A stretch of 64,000 nucleotides of DNA from Collybia mongolica (GCA_013420905.1 JAAXNY010000011.1:2666001-2730000); one strand, 5' to 3'. Positions 46,769 to 57,656 are shown, counted from the first letter of the stretch. Numbers and translations are program-made. Notes: generated by a model not told the origin, from the letters alone.

Positions 46769-48490
46769 TCAAAACGCTCGAGTACCCTCCCTGTGTCCTT
46801 GGAGCCTGTCTCCTGTAATGGTGGGGAAGGGGGTATTAGCAGATGGTGCGAAGCATAAGAGCTCGTCACCTACCTTCTGGGCAGTGTACTTGGCCGCTAG
46901 CCACTTGGCGTCATAGCGGTGTTTCCAAAAGGGACACTTCCTGTCATCAGACTCATGGGCAAGGCCACAGTTGACACATCGGGAGGTGTGGGGGCACTTA
47001 TGACCTGCTGGTGTTGCAAGTCTCGGTGGGGTGGCCTTGGGGGCGGCCTTGCAGCATGCCACTAGGTCACGGTGATTGCGGGTGTTGTGAGGTCTGCTGC
47101 AATAGGAGCACAGTTGAGCTCTGAAGGGACAGACCTCCTTGCGGTGGCCGAACCTCCAGCACTTTGTGCAGATAGGGACCCCTATTCACTTGTCAGCAGG
47201 CAGGATGGTCAAAGACTGGGACCCGAGCATGAAGCTCTTGTTCCAAAGGCTGCGGAGGTGGGTGCCTCCACAAGAATCATAAATGTCGAAGAACACAGTG
47301 CATGAGTCTGACGTTTTGGAGTTTCTGACCACGCGGGGGAGCGCCCCTTGGTACAGATGGATTGCACCTTTCCATTTGCAGGTTTCAAGGATAGTCTTGA
47401 CCTCCAATGGAGTGATGGGAATGGGCTTCCCGGTTTCGTCATATGTGACGGTTGTACTGAAGAAGGGAAAGTTGGGGATGCAGAGGAAGGTCTTGGAGGA
47501 CCCGACCTCAACCTGTGTCTCTGTATCAGCCCCTCGAGCCTCCTTCGCCTTGGCGTCAAAGAACTGGTAGAGGACCTGGAGATCGTCTTCGGAAGGCACA
47601 GAGTCCATGACGAGGGACAAACCCCCAAGATGGTTCCATGTTTCCACGACGGCGTGGATGGTTCGGCGATTAGAACCAAGAGTACTGTTGATCATTGGTA
47701 TAACAGGAGCGTCGTCCCAGTACACCGGCAGAGAACAGAAAACCACAACTTCTTTCCAAGAGGAGCCGTGGGTGGTGGAACGCTTCATGTTGGCACGAGC
47801 TTGTTCAGTGTTTGTGCGGGAGATGGCAGCCCTGCCCGCAACAATCATTTGCGCTTGGACGATGGATGCATTGGGAGCCAAGGGGAACGACTTGGCCATT
47901 TGGACTAGTCCCTCCACCGTGGCAGCGGTGCCCTTTCTCCTCTTGGAAGGGGGAGGTTGGGGGAGAGAGGCAGCAGCAGCTGCCGTAGATGCAAACGAGG
48001 CTGGGGTCGGCCTAGGGGGGGGAGACGGAGGCCGTCTGGATGACCAAGCCGGGATAAGCTTCCTTTGGGGCCTGCGGAGACCTGCAGGGTCAGAGGTAGC
48101 ATTGGACGAATGGGGGGGCCGTTGCCCTGATCCAGGGGGACCGTACTTAGGGGTGGGGTGAGCGTCAGGGGGGAGCTGGCTCCGAAGGCTGTCAATGACC
48201 TGTTGTAGGGCGGCGACTTGAGAGGTCCCATTGGCAACATGCCGGATGAGGCCGATTTCGGAGGCCAAGTATACAACCTGGAGGAGCTCAGTGGCAAAGG
48301 TGTCAGTGAGGTGTGCAGGGACGCGATATCCCTTTTCAGTCCAGAGGTTCATAAGCTCTGTTGTGTTGTGGAGCGATGAGGTAGCCGCCTGGACGTCCAC
48401 CTCCGCCGATTCTTTCAAACCAGTTGGGAGGAAGGCATCAGCAGGGTCGTCAAAGCTCTCCTGGAAGGAGTTCATCTCCACCCCCTCCAA
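46769..48490 (-). pseudogene. LINE ORF1: gag-like zinc-knuckle protein
   Basis: RNA-binding ORF1 protein. The N-terminal part is helical, then a Pro-rich linker and a basic patch (PPSKRRKGTA), an RRM-like segment (VVVFCSLPVYWDDAPVI), and three CCHC-type knuckles: CTKCWRFGHRKEVC, a CSYC...HRDLVAC unit and CVNCGLAHESDDRKC. One in-frame TGA (47186-47188) sits just before the knuckles where Arg is expected. The true start may lie upstream of 48490, since an open frame continues. Confidence 0.8.
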
Positions 48491-48923
48491 GGTTTCCTCT
48501 CAGTCCTGGGGGGGTGGGGCTGGGGCTTTGCCTTTGGCGGACAACAGTGTAATGGTGTCGTCGTCTGCCGCAGTGTCCATCGGAGTGGAGGAATCCGCCT
48601 CCGATGCAGGTGCAGGCGTGGGTGGTCGAAAGAAGACCCGTTGTGCAATAGTAGGGAGGCCCGGGGGTCTCTGAGGAGTTGTGCTCCTGGATGGAGCAGG
48701 GGAGGAGGACCCACGAAGATAGTCGCGAATGTCCGGCGGTTTTGAGGCGCGTTCCGCCGATCGCTGGGATCAGCCAGGTGGATTGTCTTTGCCCATGTCA
48801 GAGGCACGGGGCTTGGTTGGTAGAGTGTTATTGGGGGTGATCTAGGGCAGCAGGGTGCGTAGAACAACAATGATGACTACGACAGTGGCTGTGCACGTCG
48901 TGGTAACAAGTCAAGAAGCAGTG

Positions 48924-48938
48924 CACAGGTTCTGCATC
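48924..48938 (+). repeat. LINE target-site duplication, right copy
   Basis: CACAGGTTCTGCATC, identical to 42539-42553. It marks the 5' end of the LINE. Confidence 0.95.
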
Positions 48939-49099
48939 AGCATCCTCTATCAGCTCATCCCAGCCCTCCTTACTGTCATTTGATTGATCCTGTTAGAATG
49001 AGAAAGACCAAAGAAGAGAGAAGTTCCAGAAGTGTCCAGATGAAGCGCCAGAATGACCACAACAGTTGTATTGGCAACAGTAAAGCTAAGTCTAGTCTA

Positions 49100-49121
49100 T
49101 GGTGCTGTGCGCTTAGTCACC
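49100..49121 (+). repeat. Mariner-like left terminal inverted repeat
   Basis: 22 bp, perfect inverted match to 58336-58357, next to TA at 49098-49099. Confidence 0.9.
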
Positions 49122-51963
49122 GCTACTTTTGAACAATTAAAACTCCACTCTGGGAAGCAGTCAGATTACCTATTCCTCTAGCCAAAATGCTTGTTTTGAT
49201 GAAGGGAACACAACCCCAAGACAGTTTTCCAAAATACTCAAAACTGACGAAGATATTATTTTTTTACATTCTCAATTCCGCCACCATTATGTAAACATGC
49301 CTAAAAAGGTAATTTATGTGTCCAAGGCTGCTGCAACACACTTGGGAACCCTCCTATGAGACGCATAGTGTCTGGAACTGAACTTCTTGACCTGTATTTG
49401 AGCATCTTTTGCACCCAGGCCACCCTGGTATGCCTCCATCCATTGCTTCATCTGGTGCTCCCATTTTCGGATGGTTTCAACTGAGACTGATGCAAGTGCT
49501 TTCGGCATGTTCTCTTGCAATGTCGCAAAGCTGTAATCACAATTTTCATGGAGGTATCTCTTCACCACACCCCAGAAGAACTCGATGAAGTTGAGTTCAC
49601 AGTGAAATTTTGGCAGAAAGATGCAGAGATGGCCAGCCGCCTCGATAACCTCTTGTACAAGTGATTTCTGTTCCTGAAAATCCAGCTACAGATCAAGAAT
49701 ACGCTTTGCACAACAATCAGTGGCACCTGGTTTGCATTTTCCTCCTGACCCATCTTTGGTCTTCTTGCACTGCATCACAAGGCCATTCCTCCACAGGCCC
49801 TGCTCGATAAGGACTTGACGCATTCCCTTCGGCTGCCCAGGGAATTCTGGATGATTGGCAGGGAAACACATTTCCTGGGCGATTCGCTGGCTATCCATGA
49901 CATACCACCCATCCTGCATCTTTGCTTGTTTTCCACCAGGTCTCATGTTCATTCAGGACATCAGAAGGGCATCCACAGAATATGCAGAATGGCCCTGAGA
50001 GTTATCGACCATGATAAGTGCTTGATATAATGGTCCATGAGCCTTTTCAAAGGCAGGGATAATCTTCTTGGTCAACTTTAACATGAACTGAAGTCAGTTA
50101 AGTTGTGTACATGTGAATACCTGAGACAGACCTGTTTGACAAAGAGTTCTCCATTCCAATATCCATCATAATTTTTGCCATACTCAAGAGTTTGACTGGC
50201 ATCTTTGAGCCATCCCACTGTGGAACAGATAACATCAGACTGATGAAGCCCATGTCCAACACCCTTCTTTTTCAATGGCTGCTTGCCTTGCCACACCCAT
50301 GACATTGTCTTCCCATCATTTGCCTGGGCTGTCATCTCATCATGTGCCAGCAGCACCGCCTTGTGTTCACCAGGCGCAAGCTGCATCTCCACTTCCTTTC
50401 CCACATCACCCACCACATAACTGACCAACCGCGATTCATATTCTTTCATCTTTGGCAAAAAAGCCATCTGACAATACTCGATGACATCTTCTCACTCATG
50501 CCCATTGTAATACAGTGCTTTCTTGTGTGCAGTGTATTGGAAACCCTCTTTGTGCAGCCATCAACGTGCAGTTCAGAGGGAGACTCCCTTGCTGACTTTC
50601 ATCTGAACATGTGGGAACAACTCAACCTCCAGATACTTCTTCAAACCAGCCAGCATCTCCTTCTCAACAATGCGCTGGAGGTATTTCTTTGCCTCGTCAG
50701 GCAGGAGCTTGTTTTTGGTGAAAGCCAAAAGCTTCTGTGGGTCCATTGACCATTTGTTTGTTTGCAGATATGACCAGAGCTCAGTCGCAACCTCGGGATC
50801 ATCCAACAGTGAAAAGACCTTCATGTGACGACCCCTTTCAGATTTTGGCAGCTCACGAGATTTGATCCAGCTTGCGACCCATTTCCGTACCATCCATCCA
50901 CCCCACTTTGCGGTGAAGCCCTGGCTTTCAGCAGCACATTCAGATGTGTCGGTCAACCTCCGGCAATTATTGATAATCATATGCAGGCAGCTTTGAATCA
51001 ATTGTGCACGATATGCCTGCAACCCATTTTGACTGGCATCAAACTCAGTTCACTTCGATGCAATAAGCTTCTCAATGTCAACCAGGCTTTTCTGCAGGAT
51101 CTGGCGACAGACTTCCTGGGCTTTTTTTCTTGCATCACAAGCTCGGATGTTGAGCTTTTGTTGTTTTCATGGAGGGGGTGGGATGACATTGGTGGATGAA
51201 GTTGGATGAAGTGTGGGTGCCTCGTCAGCATGCTCTGTCTCAGGTTGGTTGTTATCCAAATCATTCCATTCATTGTCCTGAAGCTCATCATCAGACATGT
51301 CAGACCAGTATCCACGGTAGACAGCATCCATATCCAAGTTATCAAGAACCACTGAGTCATCAGGTGGGTCATTCTCTGGTCTCAGTGATGTGGGCACACT
51401 CGACTCATTTGCATGTGCATTTGGGACATTGGATACACCACCTGGGGCTGGTGATGGGCTGGGAGGTTTTAGGGTGAAGAAGCTGCAGAATCTTGCTGCT
51501 TGCTCACTGTACCAGAGAGCTCTGGTGAGGTTCCGTGTCACTTGAGCAGTCTTTACTCACCTTTCTCATGTCACCTTGTCCTGTTCCTCCTTCTCATGCA
51601 GCTTCTGGTTGATTTCTCACTTCCATCAGTCTGATAGCCCATTGTACCCCAGTCCTCACTTTGCTTCGGCATTCTTCCACTCCTGTGATGTCCTCTTTTC
51701 CAACAGAAGCTCATATGGTGTCAGCTGTGTGAGCATTTGCAGCTCCAGCTCCAGCTCCCAATGCTTCTTTAGGCCCTCCACCAGATCCTGGCCTTCAAGT
51801 TCTTCGAGATCAAGGTCCTCATCACTGTCAATTTCACTTTCAGCAGAGTCAAGACTATCAGTCACTGAGTGGGTATCCTCCCATGTTTCATCATCCTCGG
51901 AATCTGACAGGATGTGATTGACACCTCCAGTCCAGCCAGTACATTCAACGTCGCTGTCTCCTA

Positions 51964-51968
51964 TTAGT
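51964..51968 (+). repeat. LTR element target duplication, left
   Basis: TTAGT, repeated at 58084-58088. Confidence 0.95.
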
Positions 51969-52395
51969 TGTAAGGGGAACTCCATTTCCGCCTTACTTCG
52001 CCGATCTAGCCTTACTTCGCCGATTCGCGACTCAGTCAATTACATTCACTACATCGCACGTTCATTACCTACGCCCACACGCACCCCCACTCTCTACTTC
52101 GCGCGCAGTTCGCCGCCGGACTTCGCACTTGTTCGGACTATCAAGGGCACGGTCACGTGACCTTCGCTAGCCCAACGCGTGTCGTCGTACCGCACCGGGA
52201 ACGTGTATTTAATGTAGCACTAGGTATATAGCACACCCCCCCTGATGGAGGCTCCTCAGAGAATTCTCTTAGGATCCCCTCCACCAGGTGAGTAGTACAT
52301 ATGTCGTACAAGTGAATACATCTCTTAGGATCCCCTCCACCAGTGTCGGCCCGCTCTACTAAGTTCGCGCGCACTCTGCCGGAGTTGCCCTTACA
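51969..52395 (+). repeat. 5' LTR
   Basis: 427 bp. Contains a TATATA box (52225-52230), a 12-bp palindrome AGAGAATTCTCT (52258-52269) and a 23-bp direct repeat (52265-52287 and 52321-52343, TCTCTTAGGATCCCCTCCAC and on). Confidence 0.96.
52225..52230 (+). promoter_or_regulatory. LTR TATA box
   Basis: TATATA in the 5' LTR. Transcription would start about 30 bp downstream, close to 52258, where AGAGAATTCT begins. Confidence 0.6.
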
Positions 52396-52410
52396 GTAGA
52401 ATTCTCTCAC
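52396..52410 (+). promoter_or_regulatory. Candidate primer-binding site (self-priming)
   Basis: The sequence just after the 5' LTR, GTAGAATTCTCTCAC, does not start with TGG as a tRNA-primed site usually does. Its core AGAATTCTCT (52398-52407) is the reverse complement of AGAGAATTCT at 52258-52267, near the predicted mRNA start. This fits the self-priming of Tf1-type elements. The palindromic core makes chance matching easier, so this remains a hypothesis. Confidence 0.5.
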
Positions 52411-52555
52411 CAGCAGAGACCGCGACCTCACCGCAGCCATTGCCAAATTCCGATCGGCAGAAACTGTCAGCTCCGATACAGAATCCGTCAAGACCGCGCG
52501 AGAATCGCCCTCTCCACCCTCCTCCGAACTAGAAGTGGAACTCCTACTCTGACCG

Positions 52556-53698
52556 ATGGACGCCGAAACAAGGATGGATAACGTCGAACGAGACGTAGGA
52601 GATCTCAATAGGAAGGCGGAGGAACAAGCCGAGCAGCTTAAGAAGCTCACCGACAGCATCAACGCGCTGATCGCGCTCCAAACCGCGGCTCCCCCACCCC
52701 CGGTCAATACCCCTGCACCCAGCGCCCCTGTAAATAATGTATCAACACCTCCCCCCGCGACCCACGTTAATTCGGGACGACCTTCGGCACTCCGGCCATC
52801 GCTTCCCGATGACTTCGACGGATCGCGCGAACGAGGGCGTGCGTTCATTAACGCATGCGAACTGTATATAAATCTTGTACCACACCAGTTCGCGGATGAA
52901 GTGACGCAGGTACGGTGGGCGTACACCTTCATGAAGAAAGGCCGAGCGTATCTGTTTGCGGACCGGGCCATGCGATACCAGACCGCTACCGGGAACCCGA
53001 AGTACGCGACATGGGCCCTATTCCGCGCCGACTTCGCGGTCAACTTCTTCGTGCAGAGCGAAGCGCAGCGGGCGATTACGAGGTTGGAAACGAGCAGCTA
53101 CCACCAAGGATCGCGATCGGTGGACGACTACACGGACGAGTTCAGGGATCTCATCGACAAGTCGGGATACAAGGAGGGGTTGACGATTGTGGTGAAGTAC
53201 CGGAAGGGACTGAGCGGGGAGATTCAGTCGCAGATCGCGACGATGGCAGTGGGACGACCAGCGGACGATCAGCCGGAACAGTGGTATGTAGCGGCGATGA
53301 AGTGCGATGAAAACCGCCTCACCAACGAGGCCTTCCTGAGCACTAAACCGGCGGCTCGCGCACCTCCCGCACGCACTACCTCGGCGTTTCGCGCACCGCC
53401 GCACTTCTCAGCCCCGACGCTGCAACGGATGGCGCCACCACCACCTCCGCCGCCCCCTGCTCTCCCTCCACCGGTTCCGATGGATGTAGACGCGATGCGG
53501 AGGGCTCGAACGAACATCGAGACCTGCCACCGATGTAAGCAGCCGGGCCATTTCCGGAAGGACTGCCCCCTCCGCTACGACACGCGGTTCATGTCAATGG
53601 AGGAGCAGCATGAGTTCGCGCAGCACATCTTCGCGATGATAGACGCACAAGTCGAACCGCCGGCGGAAGAAGAGGGTTTTGTAGCGGACAGCGAGTGA
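52556..53698 (+). CDS. gag: Chromovirus Gag
   Basis: 380-residue structural protein that packages element RNA. N-terminal coiled coil (NVERDVGDLNRKAEEQAEQL), Pro-rich linker, capsid-like domain (LPDDFDGSRERGRAFINACE to YKEGLTIVVKYRKGL), poly-Pro stretch, and one CCHC zinc knuckle CHRCKQPGHFRKDC. Start chosen as the ATG before the coiled coil. The C-terminus EEEGFVADSE overlaps a -1 slippery site. Confidence 0.95.
   Translation: MDAETRMDNVERDVGDLNRKAEEQAEQLKKLTDSINALIALQTAAPPPPVNTPAPSAPVNNVSTPPPATHVNSGRPSALRPSLPDDFDGSRERGRAFINACELYINLVPHQFADEVTQVRWAYTFMKKGRAYLFADRAMRYQTATGNPKYATWALFRADFAVNFFVQSEAQRAITRLETSSYHQGSRSVDDYTDEFRDLIDKSGYKEGLTIVVKYRKGLSGEIQSQIATMAVGRPADDQPEQWYVAAMKCDENRLTNEAFLSTKPAARAPPARTTSAFRAPPHFSAPTLQRMAPPPPPPPPALPPPVPMDVDAMRRARTNIETCHRCKQPGHFRKDCPLRYDTRFMSMEEQHEFAQHIFAMIDAQVEPPAEEEGFVADSE
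53674..53680 (+). promoter_or_regulatory. -1 frameshift slippery heptamer
   Basis: GGGTTTT lies in the gag frame as G GGT TTT, the X XXY YYZ pattern, five codons before the gag stop. Pol is in the -1 frame and is open from this point (TGT AGC GGA CAG CGA GTG AAC). Confidence 0.7.
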
Positions 53699-56600
53699 AC
53701 AGTACGCCCTCGCTGTCATCTGTAAACAGGTTCGCGTGTTTAGAAGTTGAGAATACAATTGAAATTTCCCAAACACCCGAAACTACTACAGAAGCCGTAC
53801 AAGATACCATCCCCATCCCTAAACCGCCGCGCCAGAGACTCCCCCGATGGGAACGAGCTCTACCCAAGCGATTCGTAGTCGCCGCCACCCCCAGCACTCG
53901 CTCGCTGAAGCTCAAGATTGAACTTCAGACGACCGACACAGGCGAGACATTCGCGACGAACAGCTTGGTAGACTCGGGAGCAACGGGCCTTTTCATCGAT
54001 TCTGAATTCGTGCGGAGGAACAGGTTGACCTTGCGCAAGCTAGTTCGCACTATTCCGGTGTTCAACGTCGACGGCACTCCGAACGAGAACGGGTCTATTT
54101 CGGAGATCGTAGACCTCATCCTCCGGTACAACGGTCACTCAGAACGCACCCACTTCGCGGTCACCAGCCTAGGGAAGCAGGATCTCATACTAGGCTACAC
54201 TTGGTTGCAGGAGCACAACCCGGAGATCAACTGGCAGACCAACGAGGTGAAGATGAGTCGCTGTCCCGACAAATGTCGGACCTGCGCGAACGAGGTTAAA
54301 TCGGAAAAGGCGGAGAAGCGTAAATTGGAGGCCCGCATCAACGCCTGTCGCGCAGGACCCATGCCCGAACCAGAAACAGAAATTGGAGAGGTTCCCGACT
54401 CTGAGCACGAAGGAGATATCGCCCTTGAAGATTGCATCGAAGAGGGCGACCGTATCTTCGTGGTCAACATCGGCGAACCAGGACAGTTTCAGAAGGCACC
54501 GGAAGAGATTCGGACAACCCAAACCATCTCGCAGCGACTAGCGGAAAAGATCCAAACGGAAGCCCGGAAGAACGCGTCCCAGCAGATCGCAGACTCCTTT
54601 GATCGTAATGCGCAACCCAAGACGTTTTTCGATCTAGCACCGGCGCACGTCCACGAATTTGAGGAGGTGTTCTCCAAGACGTCCTTCGACGCTCTCCCAG
54701 ATCGCCGACCGTGGGACCACGCGATCGAACTCGTCCGCGACGCAGAAGGGAAATCCTGCAAGGTCTACCCGCTCTCAGTCGCCGAACAAGCGGAGTTGGA
54801 CAAGTTCCTCGAGGAGAACCTCGCCTCTGGTCGGATCCGCCCCTCCAAATCGCCAATGGCTTCGCCGTTCTTCTTTATCAAGAAGAAGGACGGTTCGCTA
54901 CGCCCGGTACAGGACTACCGCGTTCTCAATTCGCTGACGATCAAGAACAAATACCCACTCCCACTCATCTCCGACCTCGTCAACAATCTTCGGGGAGCAA
55001 AATACTTCTCCAAATTCGACGTTCGCTGGGGATACAACAACGTCCGAATTAAGGAAGGTGATGAGTGGAAGGCCGCATTTCGCACAAACCGCGGAATGTT
55101 TGAGCCCCTGGTAATGTTCTTTGGTCTCACTAACTCGCCGGCAACGTTCCAAACCATGATGAACGAGATATTCCACGATCTCATCATGGAAGGAGTGGTA
55201 TGTGTCTACATCGATGATATTCTAATCTACACAAAGACACTCGCCGAACACCGCCGAATTACGAGGTTAGTTCTCCAGCGACTCCGCGAACATAAACTGT
55301 ACCTGCGACTGGACAAATGCGAATTCGAGAAGACCCGAATCGAGTATCTGGGGCTCATTATCTCGGAGGGGCAGGCGGAGATGGACCCGGTCAAGGTTGC
55401 CGGAGTAGCGGAATGGCCAACGCCCACGAACAAGAAGCAAGTGCAGTCCTTCTTGGGCTTCACAAACTTCTATCGGCGGTTCATTCGCGACTTCTCCCAT
55501 ATTGCGCGGCCATTGTTTGATCTCACCGGTAAAGACGTGCCTTGGAAGTGGGGTGAGTCGGAGCAGGAGGCATTCGAAGGGTTGAAGGAAGCGGTGTCGT
55601 CTAAACCGGTACTGATGTTCGCAGACGACAACCGGCCGTTTAGGGTGGAGGCAGATAGTTCGGATTTCGCGACCGGCGCAGTACTTTCGCAACTCAGCCC
55701 GGAGGACGACAAGTGGCACCCGATCGCGTTTTCGTCAAAGAGCCTCAACGCGGTCGAGCGGAATTACGAGATACACGACAAGGAAATGCTCGCCATCATT
55801 CGCGCACTCGAAGAATGGCGACACTTCCTTGAAGGCGCGCGACACGACTTCGAGATCTGGACAGACCACAAAAATCTAGAGTACTTCCGGACGTCCCAGA
55901 AGCTAAATCGGAGACAGGCCAGGTGGTCACTGTACCTCTCCCGATTCAACTTCTCGCTGCACCACAAGCCCGGACGAAGTATGGGTAAGCCAGACGCGCT
56001 ATCTCGCCGAGCGGACCACAGCGATGGAAGCGAGGATAACCGCGATCTAGTCCTCCTCAAACCGGAGTTGTTCACAATCCGCGCGCTGGAAGGAATGGTC
56101 GTGGAAGGAGAGGAAAGGGACATTCTGCGGGATATTCGGAGAGGCAATCGCGAGGGACATCAGGAGGAAGCGGTGGTGAAGGCAGCGCAGGAGTTGAAGA
56201 AGTCCACAGGAAAATCGGTTCGGAGCGCAGAGTGGAGGGAAGCGCAGGAGTTGCTGTATTTCCGCGATCGCATCTACGTCCCAAAACACGCTGACCTTCG
56301 CAGACGTATAGTTGCGCAACATCACGATTCGCGAATTGCGGGACACGCCGGAAGATGGAAGACGTTGGAACTCGTATCGCGCAATTACTGGTGGCCTCAA
56401 ATGTCGCGCTACATCGGCGAATACTGCAAGACATGCGACCTCTGTCTCCGAACGAAGGCTCAGCGTCAACTTCCAAGCGGCGAACTTAAACCGCTGCCAA
56501 TTCCGGAAGGTCGCTGGGACGTCGCAAGCGTGGATTTCATCGTGGAACTCCCCGAGTCGCAAGGGCATGATGCGATCATGGTAGTGGTGGACACGGTGGG

Positions 56601-57645
56601 TAAACGCGCGCACTTCATCCCAACCACGACGACAATTACCGCGCTTGGATCGGCGAGGCTTTACCTCCAGCATGTGTGGAAGTTGCACGGCTTACCGAAG
56701 GCTATGGTCTCCGACCGAGGGGTACAGTTCGTGGCGGAATTCACAAGGGAGTTATATCGCATGCTTGATATTAAACTCACAGCGTCTACGGCGTACCACC
56801 CACAGACAGACGGACAGACCGAGCGAGTGAACCAGGAACTGGAGCAGTATCTCCGGTTATTCGTCAGCGAGCGACAGGACAACTGGGTCGACCTTTTACC
56901 GCTCGCCGAATTCCAGTACAATAACCACGTCCACTCCTCGACACAGCACTCGCCGTTTTTCCTGGACACCGGTCGACATCCACGCATGGGCTTCGAACCA
57001 CAGACCGCACCATCCCGGCTGGAAACCGCGAACGAATTCCGCGACCGAATGAAGGACACCCTCGAGGAAGCCCGCGCCGCATTAGCCAAAGCCAAGGACG
57101 AGATGGCGATGTACTACAATCGCCGCCGAAACCCAACACCCGACTACCAGGTTGGAGACCGGATGTATTTGGATTCGCGCGACATTCGTATCACTCGACC
57201 GTCGCAGAAACTGGCTCACCACTACATCGGGCCCTACCCCATCGAAGCCAAGGTTGGATCGCACGCCTACCGCCTCAAACTTCCGCCGGCGCTATCGCGC
57301 ATCCACCCGGTCTTCCATGTCGTCAAACTCCTACCCGCGCCGCACGACCCAATACCCGGTAGAACGGTCACCGAAGTCCCTGAACCCACTCTCATAGACG
57401 GCGAGGTACATTATGAGGTTCAGGAGATCATGGACAGCCGGATTTACAGGAACAAGCTGCAGTACCTGGTCGCCTGGAAGGGCTACAGCTACGAACAGAA
57501 CACCTGGGAACCCGCCGACAAGGTGAATGCGGACAAGTTGGTCGCCGAATTCTACAGACGCAACCCCGGAGCACCGCGACGCGTACAACGCGTCCAATTC
57601 GCACAGATCCCGTTCCAACGCCGGCGTGAAGACACGCGAACCTAG
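53695..57645 (+). CDS. pol: Chromovirus Pol polyprotein with chromodomain
   Basis: About 1,316 residues, no internal stop, in the -1 frame to gag. There is no ATG at the overlap, so it is expected to be made as Gag-Pol by frameshifting; the coordinate starts at the overlap, not at an initiation codon. Protease: SLVDSGATGLFID. Reverse transcriptase: FIKKKDGSLRPVQDYRVLNS, FDVRWGYNNVRI and the active site CVYIDDILIYT. RNase H: FRVEADSSDFATGAVLSQ, EMLAIIRALEEWRHFLEGA, TDHKNLEYF. Integrase: HHDSRIAGHAGRWKTLELV with zinc ligands to CKTCDLC, then SVDFIVELP, VSDRGVQFVA and a Glu in QTDGQTERVNQELEQYLR. Chromodomain: EVQEIMDSRIYRNKLQYLVA, WKGYSYEQNTWEPADKV. Such a domain usually steers integration to heterochromatin, in keeping with its site inside older transposons. 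Confidence 0.96.
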   Translation: MNSTPSLSSVNRFACLEVENTIEISQTPETTTEAVQDTIPIPKPPRQRLPRWERALPKRFVVAATPSTRSLKLKIELQTTDTGETFATNSLVDSGATGLFIDSEFVRRNRLTLRKLVRTIPVFNVDGTPNENGSISEIVDLILRYNGHSERTHFAVTSLGKQDLILGYTWLQEHNPEINWQTNEVKMSRCPDKCRTCANEVKSEKAEKRKLEARINACRAGPMPEPETEIGEVPDSEHEGDIALEDCIEEGDRIFVVNIGEPGQFQKAPEEIRTTQTISQRLAEKIQTEARKNASQQIADSFDRNAQPKTFFDLAPAHVHEFEEVFSKTSFDALPDRRPWDHAIELVRDAEGKSCKVYPLSVAEQAELDKFLEENLASGRIRPSKSPMASPFFFIKKKDGSLRPVQDYRVLNSLTIKNKYPLPLISDLVNNLRGAKYFSKFDVRWGYNNVRIKEGDEWKAAFRTNRGMFEPLVMFFGLTNSPATFQTMMNEIFHDLIMEGVVCVYIDDILIYTKTLAEHRRITRLVLQRLREHKLYLRLDKCEFEKTRIEYLGLIISEGQAEMDPVKVAGVAEWPTPTNKKQVQSFLGFTNFYRRFIRDFSHIARPLFDLTGKDVPWKWGESEQEAFEGLKEAVSSKPVLMFADDNRPFRVEADSSDFATGAVLSQLSPEDDKWHPIAFSSKSLNAVERNYEIHDKEMLAIIRALEEWRHFLEGARHDFEIWTDHKNLEYFRTSQKLNRRQARWSLYLSRFNFSLHHKPGRSMGKPDALSRRADHSDGSEDNRDLVLLKPELFTIRALEGMVVEGEERDILRDIRRGNREGHQEEAVVKAAQELKKSTGKSVRSAEWREAQELLYFRDRIYVPKHADLRRRIVAQHHDSRIAGHAGRWKTLELVSRNYWWPQMSRYIGEYCKTCDLCLRTKAQRQLPSGELKPLPIPEGRWDVASVDFIVELPESQGHDAIMVVVDTVGKRAHFIPTTTTITALGSARLYLQHVWKLHGLPKAMVSDRGVQFVAEFTRELYRMLDIKLTASTAYHPQTDGQTERVNQELEQYLRLFVSERQDNWVDLLPLAEFQYNNHVHSSTQHSPFFLDTGRHPRMGFEPQTAPSRLETANEFRDRMKDTLEEARAALAKAKDEMAMYYNRRRNPTPDYQVGDRMYLDSRDIRITRPSQKLAHHYIGPYPIEAKVGSHAYRLKLPPALSRIHPVFHVVKLLPAPHDPIPGRTVTEVPEPTLIDGEVHYEVQEIMDSRIYRNKLQYLVAWKGYSYEQNTWEPADKVNADKLVAEFYRRNPGAPRRVQRVQFAQIPFQRRREDTRT

Positions 57646-57653
57646 AAGGGGGG
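57644..57653 (+). promoter_or_regulatory. Polypurine tract
   Basis: AGAAGGGGGG three bases before the 3' LTR, overlapping the pol stop codon; primes plus-strand synthesis. Confidence 0.8.
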
Positions 57654-57656
57654 TAA

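Larger units (their letters stand above)
42554..48923 (-). mobile_element. LINE (I/Tad-like), decayed, with perfect 15-bp target duplication
   Basis: About 6.4-kb non-LTR retrotransposon on the minus strand. The 3' end is a poly(A) tract (T run starting at 42554). It has two ORFs: a zinc-knuckle protein, then a polyprotein with apurinic-type endonuclease, reverse transcriptase and RNase H. The intact 15-bp duplication on both sides shows a single full insertion. Both ORFs are interrupted by stop codons. Confidence 0.92.

Noticed and set aside
52153..53043. 296-codon minus-strand reading over LTR and gag
   Set aside because: Antisense of gag; low complexity and no domain.
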